Shown here in pieces: positions 17,279-25,760 of a stretch of 42,187 nt of DNA (position 1 is its first letter; each line of letters opens with the position of its first letter). This DNA is from an uncultured Bacteroidales bacterium (GTDB lineage Bacteria > Bacteroidota > Bacteroidia > Bacteroidales > UBA932), in assembly GCA_900316245.1 (NCBI GenBank), contig ONCE01000018.1:1-42187 (forward strand). The letters run 5' to 3'. Position numbers and translations under genes: made by a program. The notes below the pieces were generated by a model, which made no database searches, was not told where the DNA came from, and saw nothing but the letters and a program-made list of their open reading frames with translations.

Positions 17279-18481
17279 TTACTTGATGCCAATCTTTTTG
17301 AGGATCTCCTTGGGAACGGCTTTCTTGTTCACCATGATGTTGAGGGTCTTGCCCTTGGCAAATTCCTCAGACATATACCAGAGGCCCTTGTAGGCACCGG
17401 TCTCGCCCCAGGAGTTCTTGATCATATAATACTTGTTACCGTTCTGGTCCTTGGCAATGCCATAGAGGTGCATGCCGTGGTCGTCGGTGGAGGTCTTCTC
17501 GTCGTAGTACTGCTGACGGAGTTCCTGGGTCACCTTGATTTCCTTCACGGCGGGCTTGGCCTCGGGCTTGGGAGCATCGGCCTTGCCAACCCAGCGCTCC
17601 TGGTCGGAACCGGCGGTGGGTTTGGCCTGGGTGTCAATCAGCAGGCCCAGACCGTCGCGGGTGAAACCGGCCTCGGATACGTCACCACCCCAAGCCACGG
17701 TGTAACCGTTCTCCACGGCGTAGTCCATAATGGACATAAACTCGTCCAGAGGCAGGTTCCAGGAAGGAGTGCAGCGCCAGTTGTCCTGGACCTCCATCGC
17801 AAACTGGGTGTAGAAAGGATGATGGGTATAGGAGGTGAAGCCAATGTAGTCGTCCAGGTTGATGCCCTGAGCGTCACGGTAGCTTTCAGGAGTATAGGTA
17901 ACACCGTTCACCACGAAGGTCTCGGGAACCTGGCCCATATAAGCGTCCAGGATACCGTCTACGCCCTTGGGCCATACCTTGGTGAGTTTGCGGTTGGGGT
18001 TCTTCACAATAGCGTTCACATAGCCCTTGAGGCCGGCGTCCAGTTCTCCCTGCACGGGGAGGTCGTAGCCGTACTGCATACCGGTGTAGGCCTTCTGATC
18101 TACCAGGCCATAAGCTTTGGCGGTCTCAATCACATCGCCGAAATCGGAACCTACGGCAAAGTTCATACTGCCGTCCAGGCGCACGAACTTGATGGCGCGG
18201 TCATAGTAAGAACGGCGCACGATGAACATCTCGGAGAAGTCCGGATACAGGGCGGGATCCTTGATGCCCTTGGCCTTGATAACCTCGGACTCCAGGAAAG
18301 ACAGCGTGCTGAAGCACCAGCAGGTACCGCTGTTGTTCTGGTTCTTGACGGAGGTGATAGGGTTCTCCTTGACTACGGTGAAAGTGAAGTCAGAGGGTTT
18401 GACCGGCGCTGCCGGACGGGACTGCGCAAAAGCGCCCACTGCAAGCAAGGCAGTAAATGCAAAAGCAAAAGTACGTTTCAT
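17279..18481 (-). CDS. Secreted C1B cysteine peptidase (bleomycin hydrolase/PepC-like)
   Basis: A 400-aa papain-fold peptidase with a signal peptide (cleavage about AFA-QS, residue 19-20), so it acts in the periplasm or outside the cell. The catalytic Cys is in NSGTCWCFS (Cys54), the His in DDHGMHLYG (about 336) and the Asn in IKNSWGE (about 355). This matches C1B aminopeptidases, though those are usually cytosolic, about 450 aa, and self-trim at the C-terminus; the present C-terminus differs. It shares a transcript with pssA, with no obvious functional link. Confidence 0.88.
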   Translation of the reverse strand: MKRTFAFAFTALLAVGAFAQSRPAAPVKPSDFTFTVVKENPITSVKNQNNSGTCWCFSTLSFLESEVIKAKGIKDPALYPDFSEMFIVRRSYYDRAIKFVRLDGSMNFAVGSDFGDVIETAKAYGLVDQKAYTGMQYGYDLPVQGELDAGLKGYVNAIVKNPNRKLTKVWPKGVDGILDAYMGQVPETFVVNGVTYTPESYRDAQGINLDDYIGFTSYTHHPFYTQFAMEVQDNWRCTPSWNLPLDEFMSIMDYAVENGYTVAWGGDVSEAGFTRDGLGLLIDTQAKPTAGSDQERWVGKADAPKPEAKPAVKEIKVTQELRQQYYDEKTSTDDHGMHLYGIAKDQNGNKYYMIKNSWGETGAYKGLWYMSEEFAKGKTLNIMVNKKAVPKEILKKIGIK

Positions 18482-18509
18482 ATCTTTGTTTGAATAAAGT
18501 GTCTAATCA

Positions 18510-18540
18510 CAAAAATAGAAACAATTCTTCACTTTTCCAA
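18510..18540 (-). promoter_or_regulatory. Promoter of the C1 peptidase-pssA operon
   Basis: The minus strand has TTG (18540-18538), a 20-bp spacer and TATTTTTG (18517-18510). The box ends 28 bases before the ATG at 18481. Confidence 0.65.
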
Positions 18541-18576
18541 GGGACAGGGGCGGCCACTGGGGACGGGGGCGAAAAC

Positions 18577-18607
18577 TTGCAACTACGGGCCAAAATGTGT
18601 ATTTTTG
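18577..18607 (+). promoter_or_regulatory. Promoter of the lipoprotein-exonuclease-rlmI operon
   Basis: TTG (18577-18579), a 20-bp spacer and TATTTTTG (18600-18607). The box ends only 8 bases before the ATG at 18616. It rules out the upstream in-frame start at 18457. Confidence 0.7.
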
Positions 18608-18615
18608 CAGGATAT

Positions 18616-19620
18616 ATGAGAAAGCACATTTTACTTACTGTACTGGCCGTTGCGGCGCTGGCTGCGTGCAAGCAGACGGCCAAGGTGCAGAGACAGTCTA
18701 TGGGACTGGTACAGAGCATAATGGCCGATACCACCGGTCTCCGCGAAATAGCAGAATACGCCGGAAAAACCGGGGCCGACGGCTCCATAGCCATCTTTGG
18801 CGAACCGGAAGAAGTGATGGCCCTGGCCCGTCGCTTCCGGGACGTGGACCTGATGGACAATGTGGACGGCCGCGAGAAGAGAGATTCGCTGCCGGACTTT
18901 GCCGGCGAAGTCATTGTGGGTATCGAGGACAAGTTCAACGCTCCCTACAGCCACTTCCTGGCCGAGGGCGGCTCGGTGGACAGTCTAAGGGACGTAGCCG
19001 TTTTGGGCGCCCTCCAGGCCTGGGACACCACCAGAAGGAAAGAAGCCGCCAAGATCCTTATCTATCCTTCTTCCCTGCAGGCCCGGTACGGGTTCAGCGA
19101 TGTGGATTCCCTGCAGCGTCTGGCCGGCGGCAAGTGCCACTTGCTGTCCCCGGTGAAGATCCTGCTGGACCAGGCCTTTGACAAGGGCACCAACGTACTG
19201 GTGTGGGCCCCCGAGGCCGTGAAGAACGCCAAGGTCTGGGAGCAGGCCTTTGCCCGCCGGAACTATACGGACAAGAACATCGCCGTTTACACATCGGCCC
19301 CTTCCAAAGACATCCACAACCAGCTGCGCGAGATTCTGAGGCAGTATCAGGTGACCGGCCTTCCGCTGGATGCCCTCATCGTGGACAGTTACCAGACAAC
19401 CATCGGCCCTCTTGAATCCGAACTCCGGATTATCCGTACCGCCGCTACGGAGGAGGATGCTGCTTTTGACAAAATGCTGTCGGCCCAGTTCAAGTTCTAT
19501 GAGCCGGCCGATGCAATCATCCGCACAACGTATGGCATCCTGCGGGAAGAGAACCTCTTTGCGCACCGTATTGCCCGTCCTGTTGTCAAGATTTACGAAT
19601 ATGTTCCAGAGCTCTATTAG
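18616..19620 (+). CDS. Envelope lipoprotein of unknown function
   Basis: A 334-aa protein with a signal peptide and lipobox (VAALAAC, Cys18), so it is anchored in a membrane. The body looks like an alpha/beta periplasmic-binding-type fold (alternating strands and helices: EVIVGIEDKFN, NVLVWAPEAVKN, DALIVDSYQTT). I could not place it in a named family; a sugar- or nucleoside-binding lipoprotein of the BMP type is one possibility. Its last 20 bp overlap the exonuclease start. The start at 18616 follows the promoter at 18577-18607. Confidence 0.72.
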   Translation: MRKHILLTVLAVAALAACKQTAKVQRQSMGLVQSIMADTTGLREIAEYAGKTGADGSIAIFGEPEEVMALARRFRDVDLMDNVDGREKRDSLPDFAGEVIVGIEDKFNAPYSHFLAEGGSVDSLRDVAVLGALQAWDTTRRKEAAKILIYPSSLQARYGFSDVDSLQRLAGGKCHLLSPVKILLDQAFDKGTNVLVWAPEAVKNAKVWEQAFARRNYTDKNIAVYTSAPSKDIHNQLREILRQYQVTGLPLDALIVDSYQTTIGPLESELRIIRTAATEEDAAFDKMLSAQFKFYEPADAIIRTTYGILREENLFAHRIARPVVKIYEYVPELY

Positions 19621-20215
19621 TCCTGACGAGATAGCCGCCCTGGAACTGGCTTCGTTCCCCGGCGAGATTGTGGTGGTAAACGCCGAAGACGAGACGTTTG
19701 CCCAGGCCATCAAGTACCTGAAGCGGCAGACGGTGCTGGGCTTCGATACCGAGACCCGTCCCACTTTCTCCCCGGACCAGCACTCCAACGGAACGGCCCT
19801 CCTGCAGCTTTCGGGCAGCGGAAAGGCCTTCCTGTTCCGCCTCCAGAAATGCGGCCTGCCGCGGTCCCTGGCCTCCATCCTGGCCAACCCCAACATCATC
19901 AAAGTGGGCGCCGCCACGCTGGACGACATCCGCGGCCTTCAGAAGATTACCAAGTTTGCCCCCAAGGGCTTTGTGGATCTCCAAAGCCAGGTATGGGAAT
20001 GGGGCATCCGCGACAAATCCGTAAAGAAAATGACGGCCATCATCCTGGGCGTCAAGATTTCCAAGGCGCAGCAGCTGAGCAATTGGGAGGCCGATAAGCT
20101 CTCCGAAAGCCAGCAGCGTTACGCCGCCACCGACGCCTGGGTGTGCCGGGAGATGTACCTCAAGCTCCAGGCCTCCGAAAAGAACCCCTTAGAGCAGAAT
20201 CAGCAGAATGGATAA
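19601..20215 (+). CDS. RNase D-like 3'-5' exonuclease (DEDDy)
   Basis: A 204-aa 3'-5' exonuclease domain without the HRDC domains of full RNase D. Visible motifs: Exo I GFDTETRP (Asp and Glu), Exo II around AATLDDIRGL, and Exo III YAATDAW (Tyr and Asp), which together hold two metal ions. The start at 19601 (MFQSSIS) lies in the end of the lipoprotein gene and gives the expected length; the longer frame from 19370 would overlap that gene by 250 bp. The stop overlaps the rlmI start by 8 bp. The likely substrate is structured or stable RNA. Confidence 0.87.
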   Translation: MFQSSISPDEIAALELASFPGEIVVVNAEDETFAQAIKYLKRQTVLGFDTETRPTFSPDQHSNGTALLQLSGSGKAFLFRLQKCGLPRSLASILANPNIIKVGAATLDDIRGLQKITKFAPKGFVDLQSQVWEWGIRDKSVKKMTAIILGVKISKAQQLSNWEADKLSESQQRYAATDAWVCREMYLKLQASEKNPLEQNQQNG

Positions 20216-21401
20216 GATCATACTCAAACCCCGGCGGGAGGAGTCGCTCCTGCGTTTTCACCCCTGGGTATTCTCCGGGGCTGTAGCACAGATAGTGGGA
20301 CATCCGGCCGAAGGAGACCTGGTAAGCGTATGTTCGGCCGATGGCAAACTCCTCTGCTGCGGGCACTACCAGATAGGTTCCATCGCCGTCAGAGTGCTGA
20401 GTTTTGACGAGGACCCCACGCAGGCCGATTTCTGGCTGCGTATGCTCACGAGAGCCTACAAGCTCCGCGAGGCATATGGGCTCACCACCTCCGAGACCAC
20501 CAACTGCTACCGCCTGGTACACGGCGAAGGCGACGGTCTCCCGGGCCTGATCATCGACTACTACAACGGCGTCTGCGTGCTCCAGGCCCACTCTGTGGGC
20601 ATGTTCCGCGCCAAGGCCGCCATAGCCGCCGCCCTCCAGGAACTCTACGGCCCCACCCTGAAAGCCGTCTACGACAAAAGTTCCGGCACCGCCCCCTTCA
20701 AGGCCGGGTTGGAATTAATAGATGGATATCTATATAAAGCCGATGGCTTTGACACCGACGAGCAGGCCGTCCTGGAAAACGGCAACAAATTCCTTGTAAA
20801 CTGGTGCGAAGGCCAGAAAACAGGGTTCTTCCTGGACCAGCGGGAAAACCGCTTCCGGGTGGGCCAGCTGGCCGCCGGCCGGCGTGTGCTCAACCTCTTC
20901 TGCTACACCGGCGGCTTCTCCATTTACGCTCTGGCCGGCGGGGCCACGCACGTGGACTCCGTGGACAGCTCCAAACGGGCCATGGAGATGGTAGACCGCA
21001 ATGTAGCCCTGAACGGATTCACCCCGGAGCAGCACACCTCCTACTGCACCGACGCCATTGAATTTGTAAAGAATGTTCCGGACGGTGCTTACGACCTTAT
21101 GATTGTGGATCCGCCGGCATTTGCCAAGCACCGCGGAGCTCTCAAGAATGCATTAAGGGCCTACCAGCGGCTCAATGCCGCCGCCATTGCCAAGGTGGCG
21201 CCCGGCGGCTTCGTGTTCACCTTCAGCTGCTCGCAGGTAGTGGATAAAGAGGCCTTCGCCCTGGCCGTCTTCAGCGCCGCCGCAGAAACGGGCCGAAGTG
21301 TCCGCATCCTGGACCGCCTAAACCAGCCCGCCGACCATTCCGTCAACATCTACCACCCCGAAGGAGAATACCTGAAGGGCCTCCTCCTATACGTAGAGTA
21401 A
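20208..21401 (+). CDS. rlmI: 23S rRNA (cytosine-C5) methyltransferase, RlmI-like
   Basis: A 397-aa SAM-dependent methyltransferase with an N-terminal PUA domain (residues 1-75, LLRFHPWVFSGAV), a central region and a C-terminal Rossmann fold. Motif I is LNLFCYTGGFS, motif IV is DPPAFAK, and the catalytic Cys of motif VI is in FSCSQ. E. coli RlmI methylates C1962 of 23S rRNA. Overlap with the exonuclease gene suggests linked roles in RNA maturation. Confidence 0.9.
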   Translation: MDKIILKPRREESLLRFHPWVFSGAVAQIVGHPAEGDLVSVCSADGKLLCCGHYQIGSIAVRVLSFDEDPTQADFWLRMLTRAYKLREAYGLTTSETTNCYRLVHGEGDGLPGLIIDYYNGVCVLQAHSVGMFRAKAAIAAALQELYGPTLKAVYDKSSGTAPFKAGLELIDGYLYKADGFDTDEQAVLENGNKFLVNWCEGQKTGFFLDQRENRFRVGQLAAGRRVLNLFCYTGGFSIYALAGGATHVDSVDSSKRAMEMVDRNVALNGFTPEQHTSYCTDAIEFVKNVPDGAYDLMIVDPPAFAKHRGALKNALRAYQRLNAAAIAKVAPGGFVFTFSCSQVVDKEAFALAVFSAAAETGRSVRILDRLNQPADHSVNIYHPEGEYLKGLLLYVE

Positions 21402-21412
21402 ACGTTGGGGAC

Positions 21413-21520
21413 CGTGAAATAGAAGTAACTATTAATCAAATAATTATGAAAATCCTCCTCCGATTATTTCAGAGGAGGATTTTCATAAGGTAATATAAAT
21501 CAAAGACTTACATTTCACGG
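21413..21520. repeat. 108-bp palindromic element, copy A
   Basis: It lies between rlmI and the convergent hslR. The outer ends CGTGAAAT (21413-21420) and ATTTCACG (21512-21519) are inverted repeats. The centre is a 15-bp perfect hairpin. Copy B (34104-34211) has exactly the same length, the same ends and a central CCTCC/GGAGG hairpin at the same place, while the arms between have diverged. Confidence 0.8.
21446..21486. terminator. Central hairpin of palindromic element A, likely bidirectional terminator
   Basis: ATGAAAATCCTCCTC (21446-21460) pairs perfectly with GAGGAGGATTTTCAT (21472-21486), loop 11 nt, between two convergent genes. The T/A-rich stem bases could serve as the U-tract in both directions. 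Confidence 0.6.
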
Positions 21521-21524
21521 CTGA

Positions 21525-21917
21525 TTATTCATCTGAGAAGTCGATCGCGTCCCAGATCTGCTCCAGGGCGCGGCGGTCCTTTTTGGTGGGACGTCCGGCA
21601 CCCCGGTCCCGGGTCACGAAGAAGGTCTCCACCGGGGCCTTGAGTTTATTGATTTCTTCTTCCGGCGTCAGGTTCTCGGCATAGTCCGGAACCAGTTTGG
21701 CCCCCAGCCGATGGTCTACCAGCTGAAGGACCTTGTACGTAAACGTGGCTACACCTTTCCGTACCGTTATGATTTCCCCGGGAGCCACGGCCCGCGACGG
21801 CTTGGCGTTCACCGTCCCCACTTTCACCTTACCCCCCTTGCACGCATCCGTCGCATCCGTCCGCGTCTTGAACACCCGGATGGCCCAAAGGTACTTATCA
21901 ATTCTTACTTCTTCCAC
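21525..21917 (-). CDS. hslR: S4-domain RNA-binding protein, Hsp15-like
   Basis: A 130-aa protein whose N-terminus is an S4 RNA-binding domain (RIDKYLWAIRVFKTR, then KGGKVKVG). It is followed by a basic tail (GRPTKKDRRALE) as in Hsp15, which binds stalled 50S subunits carrying nascent chains. It starts with GTG at 21917, whose G is shared with the TAG stop of the isomerase gene, so translation is coupled. The 3' end faces the terminator hairpin of element A. Confidence 0.88.
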   Translation of the reverse strand: MEEVRIDKYLWAIRVFKTRTDATDACKGGKVKVGTVNAKPSRAVAPGEIITVRKGVATFTYKVLQLVDHRLGAKLVPDYAENLTPEEEINKLKAPVETFFVTRDRGAGRPTKKDRRALEQIWDAIDFSDE

Positions 21918-22858
21918 TATTCTTCTACTGGTTCAGAAACAATATCATTATCGGCCCGGGGATCCATTCTCACCTCCAGCACTACGGCCGCATCGCCTAC
22001 CGGCGCCAGCGTAAACTCTGACAGTTCGGCGGGGACCAGGATCAGTTCTCCGGCCTTGATGGTGAACTTGTCCTCCTTGGTCTTGAGGGTGGCCTCGCCC
22101 CCTACACAGATATAGATGAGGAACGTCTCCTCAATGCCGGCATGGCTCTCGAGCGGGGACTTCAGGTGTATCTGACCCACCGTGAACTGGTCTTCGGCCG
22201 CCAGGAGCTCCCTGGACGGCGCGGCCGTACGGTGATACTGGTCAAAGTTGATGAGGTCGAACGCCTCCTCCAGATGCATTTCACGGTCGGTGCTGCCCCA
22301 GTCGTGCAAACGGAACCAGAGTTCGGAGCTTTCGGCAATCTCCAGGAGCGTCACGTCCTTGGCGGCGTGCACCAGGCCGGGGGTAATGAGGTAACTCTCC
22401 CCCACCCGGGGCTTCACGGAATACAGAAGGTCTTCCACCGAGCCGTCGGCGCAGGCACGGAAGAATTCTTCGGCCCCTACCGGACGCTTGAAGCCCAGGT
22501 ACAGACGGGCCTCCGGACCCACTTCCGTAACGTACCACAGAGCGGTCTTGCCAAAAGCGTCGTAGCGCTGCTCGGCGGTTTCGTCATCAGGGGTGATGTG
22601 CAGGGACGTTCGGCCCTTTATGTCCAGCTTCTTCACCAGCACCGGGAACTGCGTCCCGTACCAGTCAAAAGCCGTTTCGCCTACCACACGCTCCAGGTAG
22701 GTCTGCATAATATCGCTCAGCGTATTGCCTTTGAGCCATCCCTCAACGGCTACAGAATCCACGAATCCTAGATCGGCCAAAAGGTAATCCACGTGCCCCC
22801 AGGGCATCTCCTGCCCCTCCGGCAGGAACTTCATCGGAGAAAGTACTTTATTTTCCAT
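21917..22858 (-). CDS. manA: Class I mannose-6-phosphate isomerase-like protein
   Basis: A 313-aa cupin of the type I phosphomannose isomerase family, linking fructose-6-P and mannose-6-P. The core FPVLVKKLDI, LHITPDDETAEQ and GKTALWYV corresponds to the metal-binding part of ManA. The usual QVHPDD is here LHITPDD, so one metal ligand (Gln) may be replaced. A downstream cupin strand set (GLVHAAKDVTLLEI) supplies further His ligands. The start at 22858 is only 4 bases after a TAACTTTG box. Another sugar isomerase activity is possible. Confidence 0.8.
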   Translation of the reverse strand: MENKVLSPMKFLPEGQEMPWGHVDYLLADLGFVDSVAVEGWLKGNTLSDIMQTYLERVVGETAFDWYGTQFPVLVKKLDIKGRTSLHITPDDETAEQRYDAFGKTALWYVTEVGPEARLYLGFKRPVGAEEFFRACADGSVEDLLYSVKPRVGESYLITPGLVHAAKDVTLLEIAESSELWFRLHDWGSTDREMHLEEAFDLINFDQYHRTAAPSRELLAAEDQFTVGQIHLKSPLESHAGIEETFLIYICVGGEATLKTKEDKFTIKAGELILVPAELSEFTLAPVGDAAVVLEVRMDPRADNDIVSEPVEE

Positions 22859-22862
22859 ACTG

Positions 22863-22870
22863 CAAAGTTA
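22863..22870 (-). promoter_or_regulatory. -7 promoter box for manA-hslR
   Basis: The minus strand reads TAACTTTG here, four bases before the ATG at 22858 and just past the addB stop codon. No clear -33 box is seen. If used, the mRNA would begin at or next to the start codon. Confidence 0.5.
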
Positions 22871-22874
22871 CATA

Positions 22875-25760
22875 TTATTTGCCACAGATGGGCTTAAAAT
22901 CACACCACTCACAGGTTTTGGACTCGGTGGTGCGGCGGAAGGGGGTGGAGAGGTCCACGATCTCCGCCAGGAGGGCGTGAACGCCTTCCAGCGCCAGCCG
23001 GCAGAACTCCGCCGAAACCGGAGCGTCCGGAAGAGGGGCCGAAAACAGCCGAGCCGTGCTATAAATGGAGTTGACAAGGGATGCCCGGTCGGAGCCGGGC
23101 ATGACGGAACGGTCGGAGCCGGCTTGACCGGCAATCTCTACCATATAATCATACAAGAACAATTGCAGGGCGATTTTGGGGCGCTTGGAGTTGTCGGGGC
23201 CGAAGAGGGCCGAGACAACCGAGGCGGCGTTGGAATCGTCGATCAGGATCTCGTTATCGGAGACGTGGCCGGTCTTGTAGTCCACAATGCGGACCTCACC
23301 GGGCTTGTAGCTGTCCAGACGGTCCACGTAGCCCACGAACTTGAAGCCGTCTATTTCGCCGGACACCGGACGTTCGAGGCCCAGAATGCGGAAGCCCTCG
23401 GAACGGGCCTCCTCCAGCAGGGACAGATCATGCTTAAGCGTCTCCTCCACGTATCCGAACAGGATGTTCTCCAGCACCAGATTCCGGCCCGTCACCTCGA
23501 AGGAGTTCATCGCCTTCAGGATTTCCTCCCGGATGAGGGCCTTGAGACGGGCCTTATCGGCCAGCATCGAAGAAAGTTCGGCCTTGGAAAGGAGAGGTTT
23601 CTCGGCTCCGCTCGAAATGACAAAAGGCCCATACAGCGTCTGCATCACGTGATGGAAGACGTTGCCCAGCATCCCGGCGTCCAGGGATTCGGAGACTTCA
23701 TCGGCCGCCTTGAGGCCCTCTACCACCTGGTAGTAGAACTTGGCGGGGCAGGCCAGGTAACTCTGAAGGGTACTGGCCGACAGATGCCCAGCCCGAATCT
23801 TCTCCACGTGTTCGGCGGTTTTGGGGATATCGGCCTCCTCCTCCACCGTATGGATAGAGGCCGATGCCGCCAGCCGCCTCAAAGGCCACTGGAAGTGGTA
23901 CTCCAGCTGCTTGATATAGCGGCTTTCCTCGCCGTTCTTGAGGCCCTCGGTACGGTTGTCGTAGATGAGCCACACGCGCTCCGGACGCTGCATCATCCGA
24001 TAGAAATAGTACGCCCACACGGCGTCCTGGTACTCATAGGTAGGCAGGCCGAAACCCCTCCGCAGCTCCGGAGGAATAAAAGAGGCCGATACGCTTCGCC
24101 GGGGAAACATCCCCTCGTTGGCACTCAGGATCACGAGGTTGCGGAAATCCAGGGCACGGGTCTCCAGCGGGCCCATCACCTGCAGGCCCTGCAGCGGCTC
24201 ACCCCTGAACGGGACCGAAATCCCCTGCAACGAGCGCTCGATAAGCCTAATATGGGTAGCCGGCAGCACCTCCAGATCCATTTCCCGGAGGATGTTGAGT
24301 TCCTTATGGCACCGGGCCACAAAGTCCAGCTCCAGCAGGTCACCAGTTTGGGTAAGGGCCTGGCCGATGAAAGACAACAGCTCAGAAAAGTAGTCTTCTA
24401 CTCTATGGTTCTGTTCAATGCTGGCTATGGTAGTACTCTGAATGACCGGCCGAAAGAGCAGTTCCAGCAGCGGTCCGCCCTTCAAATCCTCCACCGGAAT
24501 ATAATACTTGGCAGCTGCCTTCACACCCGCAATCACGGCCTTCTCTTCCTCCGTGAAGAGCTGCTTCAGAAGCCCGGAAGAAAGCACTTCGCGGAGTTCC
24601 CGGTGGTAGAAGTACCACCTCCCGCCGGTCTGTCGCAGCTTCAGTTGCATCTGGCCCAGGGTGGACAGCAGCGCAAACGTGGAGCTCCCCGTCATAGGAT
24701 AGCCCATGGTAACATTCACGTTGTCGCAAGACTCCGGAATGGAGTTCAGAAGCGGCAACAGCAACGATTCGTCCGGCAGTACGAATGCCGTCTCAATATC
24801 ATCTGTCACACCGTGACCCAGGATCCACGGGGCGAGTTTGGTTTGGCCTACGGAGGACGGAACGGAGATGACAGTAACCTCGGGGCGAGGGCCGGCTTCT
24901 ACAGGGAAGGCCTGGGGATAGTCCACGATGTTGCGGCGCATAAAGAAGGAGGCCTTGTTGGCGCGGTCGCGAATTTCGTCAGAGACGTAGTCCCAGACAA
25001 ATTCGGCCAGGCCGGCGTCCCGCATACGGGACAGCACCAGGCGCTCGCATTCGTTGAGCGCATTGAGGCCCACGAACACGTAGCCGGAGACCTCCGGGAA
25101 GGTGGCAGCCAGCACATCGGCCACCGATTCCCCGGAACGCAGCCGGCCGGCCAGGGCCCTATACACCATACCCTCGTACGCCATTCCGGAAGCCTTCAAC
25201 GAAGCATTGAAGTCCCTATACAGCGGGTACAGAAGGTTCCACAGGCGCAGGAACCTAGCCTTTACGTCTTCGCCTTCGGGGTTGAGTTTCCATCGGCCCG
25301 AGGCATCCCGGAAATGCGCCAGGAAGTGCGCGATGGCCTCTTTCTGTCCCTCGCTCAGGTACTCGAACTGGTCCTGGATGGCCTTGAAATCCCCCACATT
25401 CTGCATCAGGCCGGGGGCATCCACCAGGTACTTGTCCACGTCGTCAAAATCGGCCAGCAACACCTCTCCCCAGAACAGGAAATCGTCCAGACTTTCGGCC
25501 TGGGGATTCAAAGCCGTGTAGCATTTATATAGTTCCAGAAGCAGGCGCAGGCGGTCGGAGGTATGGGCATCGGCCACCTTGTAGAAAAAGTCGTTGATGG
25601 TATACAGCGGCGGCACGGGCATAGGCGCCCCCACCAGCAGTTCCCCCAGGTACTTCTTGAAGAAGACCAGGGAACGCCGGTTGGGGAAGATGAAACAACG
25701 CTTCTGTATGTCCGGGGCCGCCAGGTAATGGGCCGCGACCTGCTTGAGGAAAGGCGTCAT
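22875..25760 (-). CDS. PD-(D/E)XK nuclease, AddB-like recombination/repair protein
   Basis: A 961-aa protein of the AddB type. The N-terminal part (FIFPNRRSLVFFKKYL) resembles the degenerate helicase half of AddB. The C-terminal part is a RecB-family nuclease with GYVDRLD and VDYKTG (the catalytic Asp and Lys). Cys residues in LACPAKFYYQ and CEWCDFKPIC form the 4Fe-4S site of AddB nucleases. It should process double-strand breaks with an AddA helicase, which is not in this window. Two repeat elements are translated in frame (23080-23108 and 23591-23624). It starts directly after the S9 peptidase stop (TAAATG). Confidence 0.85.
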   Translation of the reverse strand: MTPFLKQVAAHYLAAPDIQKRCFIFPNRRSLVFFKKYLGELLVGAPMPVPPLYTINDFFYKVADAHTSDRLRLLLELYKCYTALNPQAESLDDFLFWGEVLLADFDDVDKYLVDAPGLMQNVGDFKAIQDQFEYLSEGQKEAIAHFLAHFRDASGRWKLNPEGEDVKARFLRLWNLLYPLYRDFNASLKASGMAYEGMVYRALAGRLRSGESVADVLAATFPEVSGYVFVGLNALNECERLVLSRMRDAGLAEFVWDYVSDEIRDRANKASFFMRRNIVDYPQAFPVEAGPRPEVTVISVPSSVGQTKLAPWILGHGVTDDIETAFVLPDESLLLPLLNSIPESCDNVNVTMGYPMTGSSTFALLSTLGQMQLKLRQTGGRWYFYHRELREVLSSGLLKQLFTEEEKAVIAGVKAAAKYYIPVEDLKGGPLLELLFRPVIQSTTIASIEQNHRVEDYFSELLSFIGQALTQTGDLLELDFVARCHKELNILREMDLEVLPATHIRLIERSLQGISVPFRGEPLQGLQVMGPLETRALDFRNLVILSANEGMFPRRSVSASFIPPELRRGFGLPTYEYQDAVWAYYFYRMMQRPERVWLIYDNRTEGLKNGEESRYIKQLEYHFQWPLRRLAASASIHTVEEEADIPKTAEHVEKIRAGHLSASTLQSYLACPAKFYYQVVEGLKAADEVSESLDAGMLGNVFHHVMQTLYGPFVISSGAEKPLLSKAELSSMLADKARLKALIREEILKAMNSFEVTGRNLVLENILFGYVEETLKHDLSLLEEARSEGFRILGLERPVSGEIDGFKFVGYVDRLDSYKPGEVRIVDYKTGHVSDNEILIDDSNAASVVSALFGPDNSKRPKIALQLFLYDYMVEIAGQAGSDRSVMPGSDRASLVNSIYSTARLFSAPLPDAPVSAEFCRLALEGVHALLAEIVDLSTPFRRTTESKTCEWCDFKPICGK
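23080..23108. repeat. Palindromic repeat (ATGCCCGG family) inside addB
   Basis: ATGCCCGG (23081-23088) and CCGGGCAT (23095-23102) form a perfect 8-bp stem. It is almost the same 27 bp as the intergenic copy at 29171-29197, in the other orientation. In the AddB-like protein it encodes the stretch VMPGSDRAS. A related half-copy follows at about 23110-23135. Confidence 0.75.
23591..23624. repeat. Palindromic repeat (GTCATTTCGAGC family) inside addB
   Basis: The minus strand reads GTCATTTCGAGCGGAGCCGA and then GAAACCTC. This is the wide-spread bacterial GTCATnnCGAGC repeat. It lies in frame in the AddB-like gene and encodes the SSGAEKPL region. The same family recurs in gph (33577-33632). Confidence 0.7.

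Noticed and set aside
18457-18615. Upstream extension of the lipoprotein gene at 18616
   Set aside because: It would precede the promoter box at 18600-18607 and bury the signal peptide inside the protein.
19370-19600. Upstream extension of the RNase D-like exonuclease
   Set aside because: It lies within the preceding lipoprotein gene in another frame and resembles no exonuclease sequence; ATG 19601 gives a normal domain start.
22977-25532. Very long open frame (851 codons) on the plus strand opposite the AddB-like gene
   Set aside because: It is antisense to a gene with clear nuclease and iron-sulphur motifs, has low-complexity Gln/His/Arg-rich sequence, and reflects the high GC of the third codon position.
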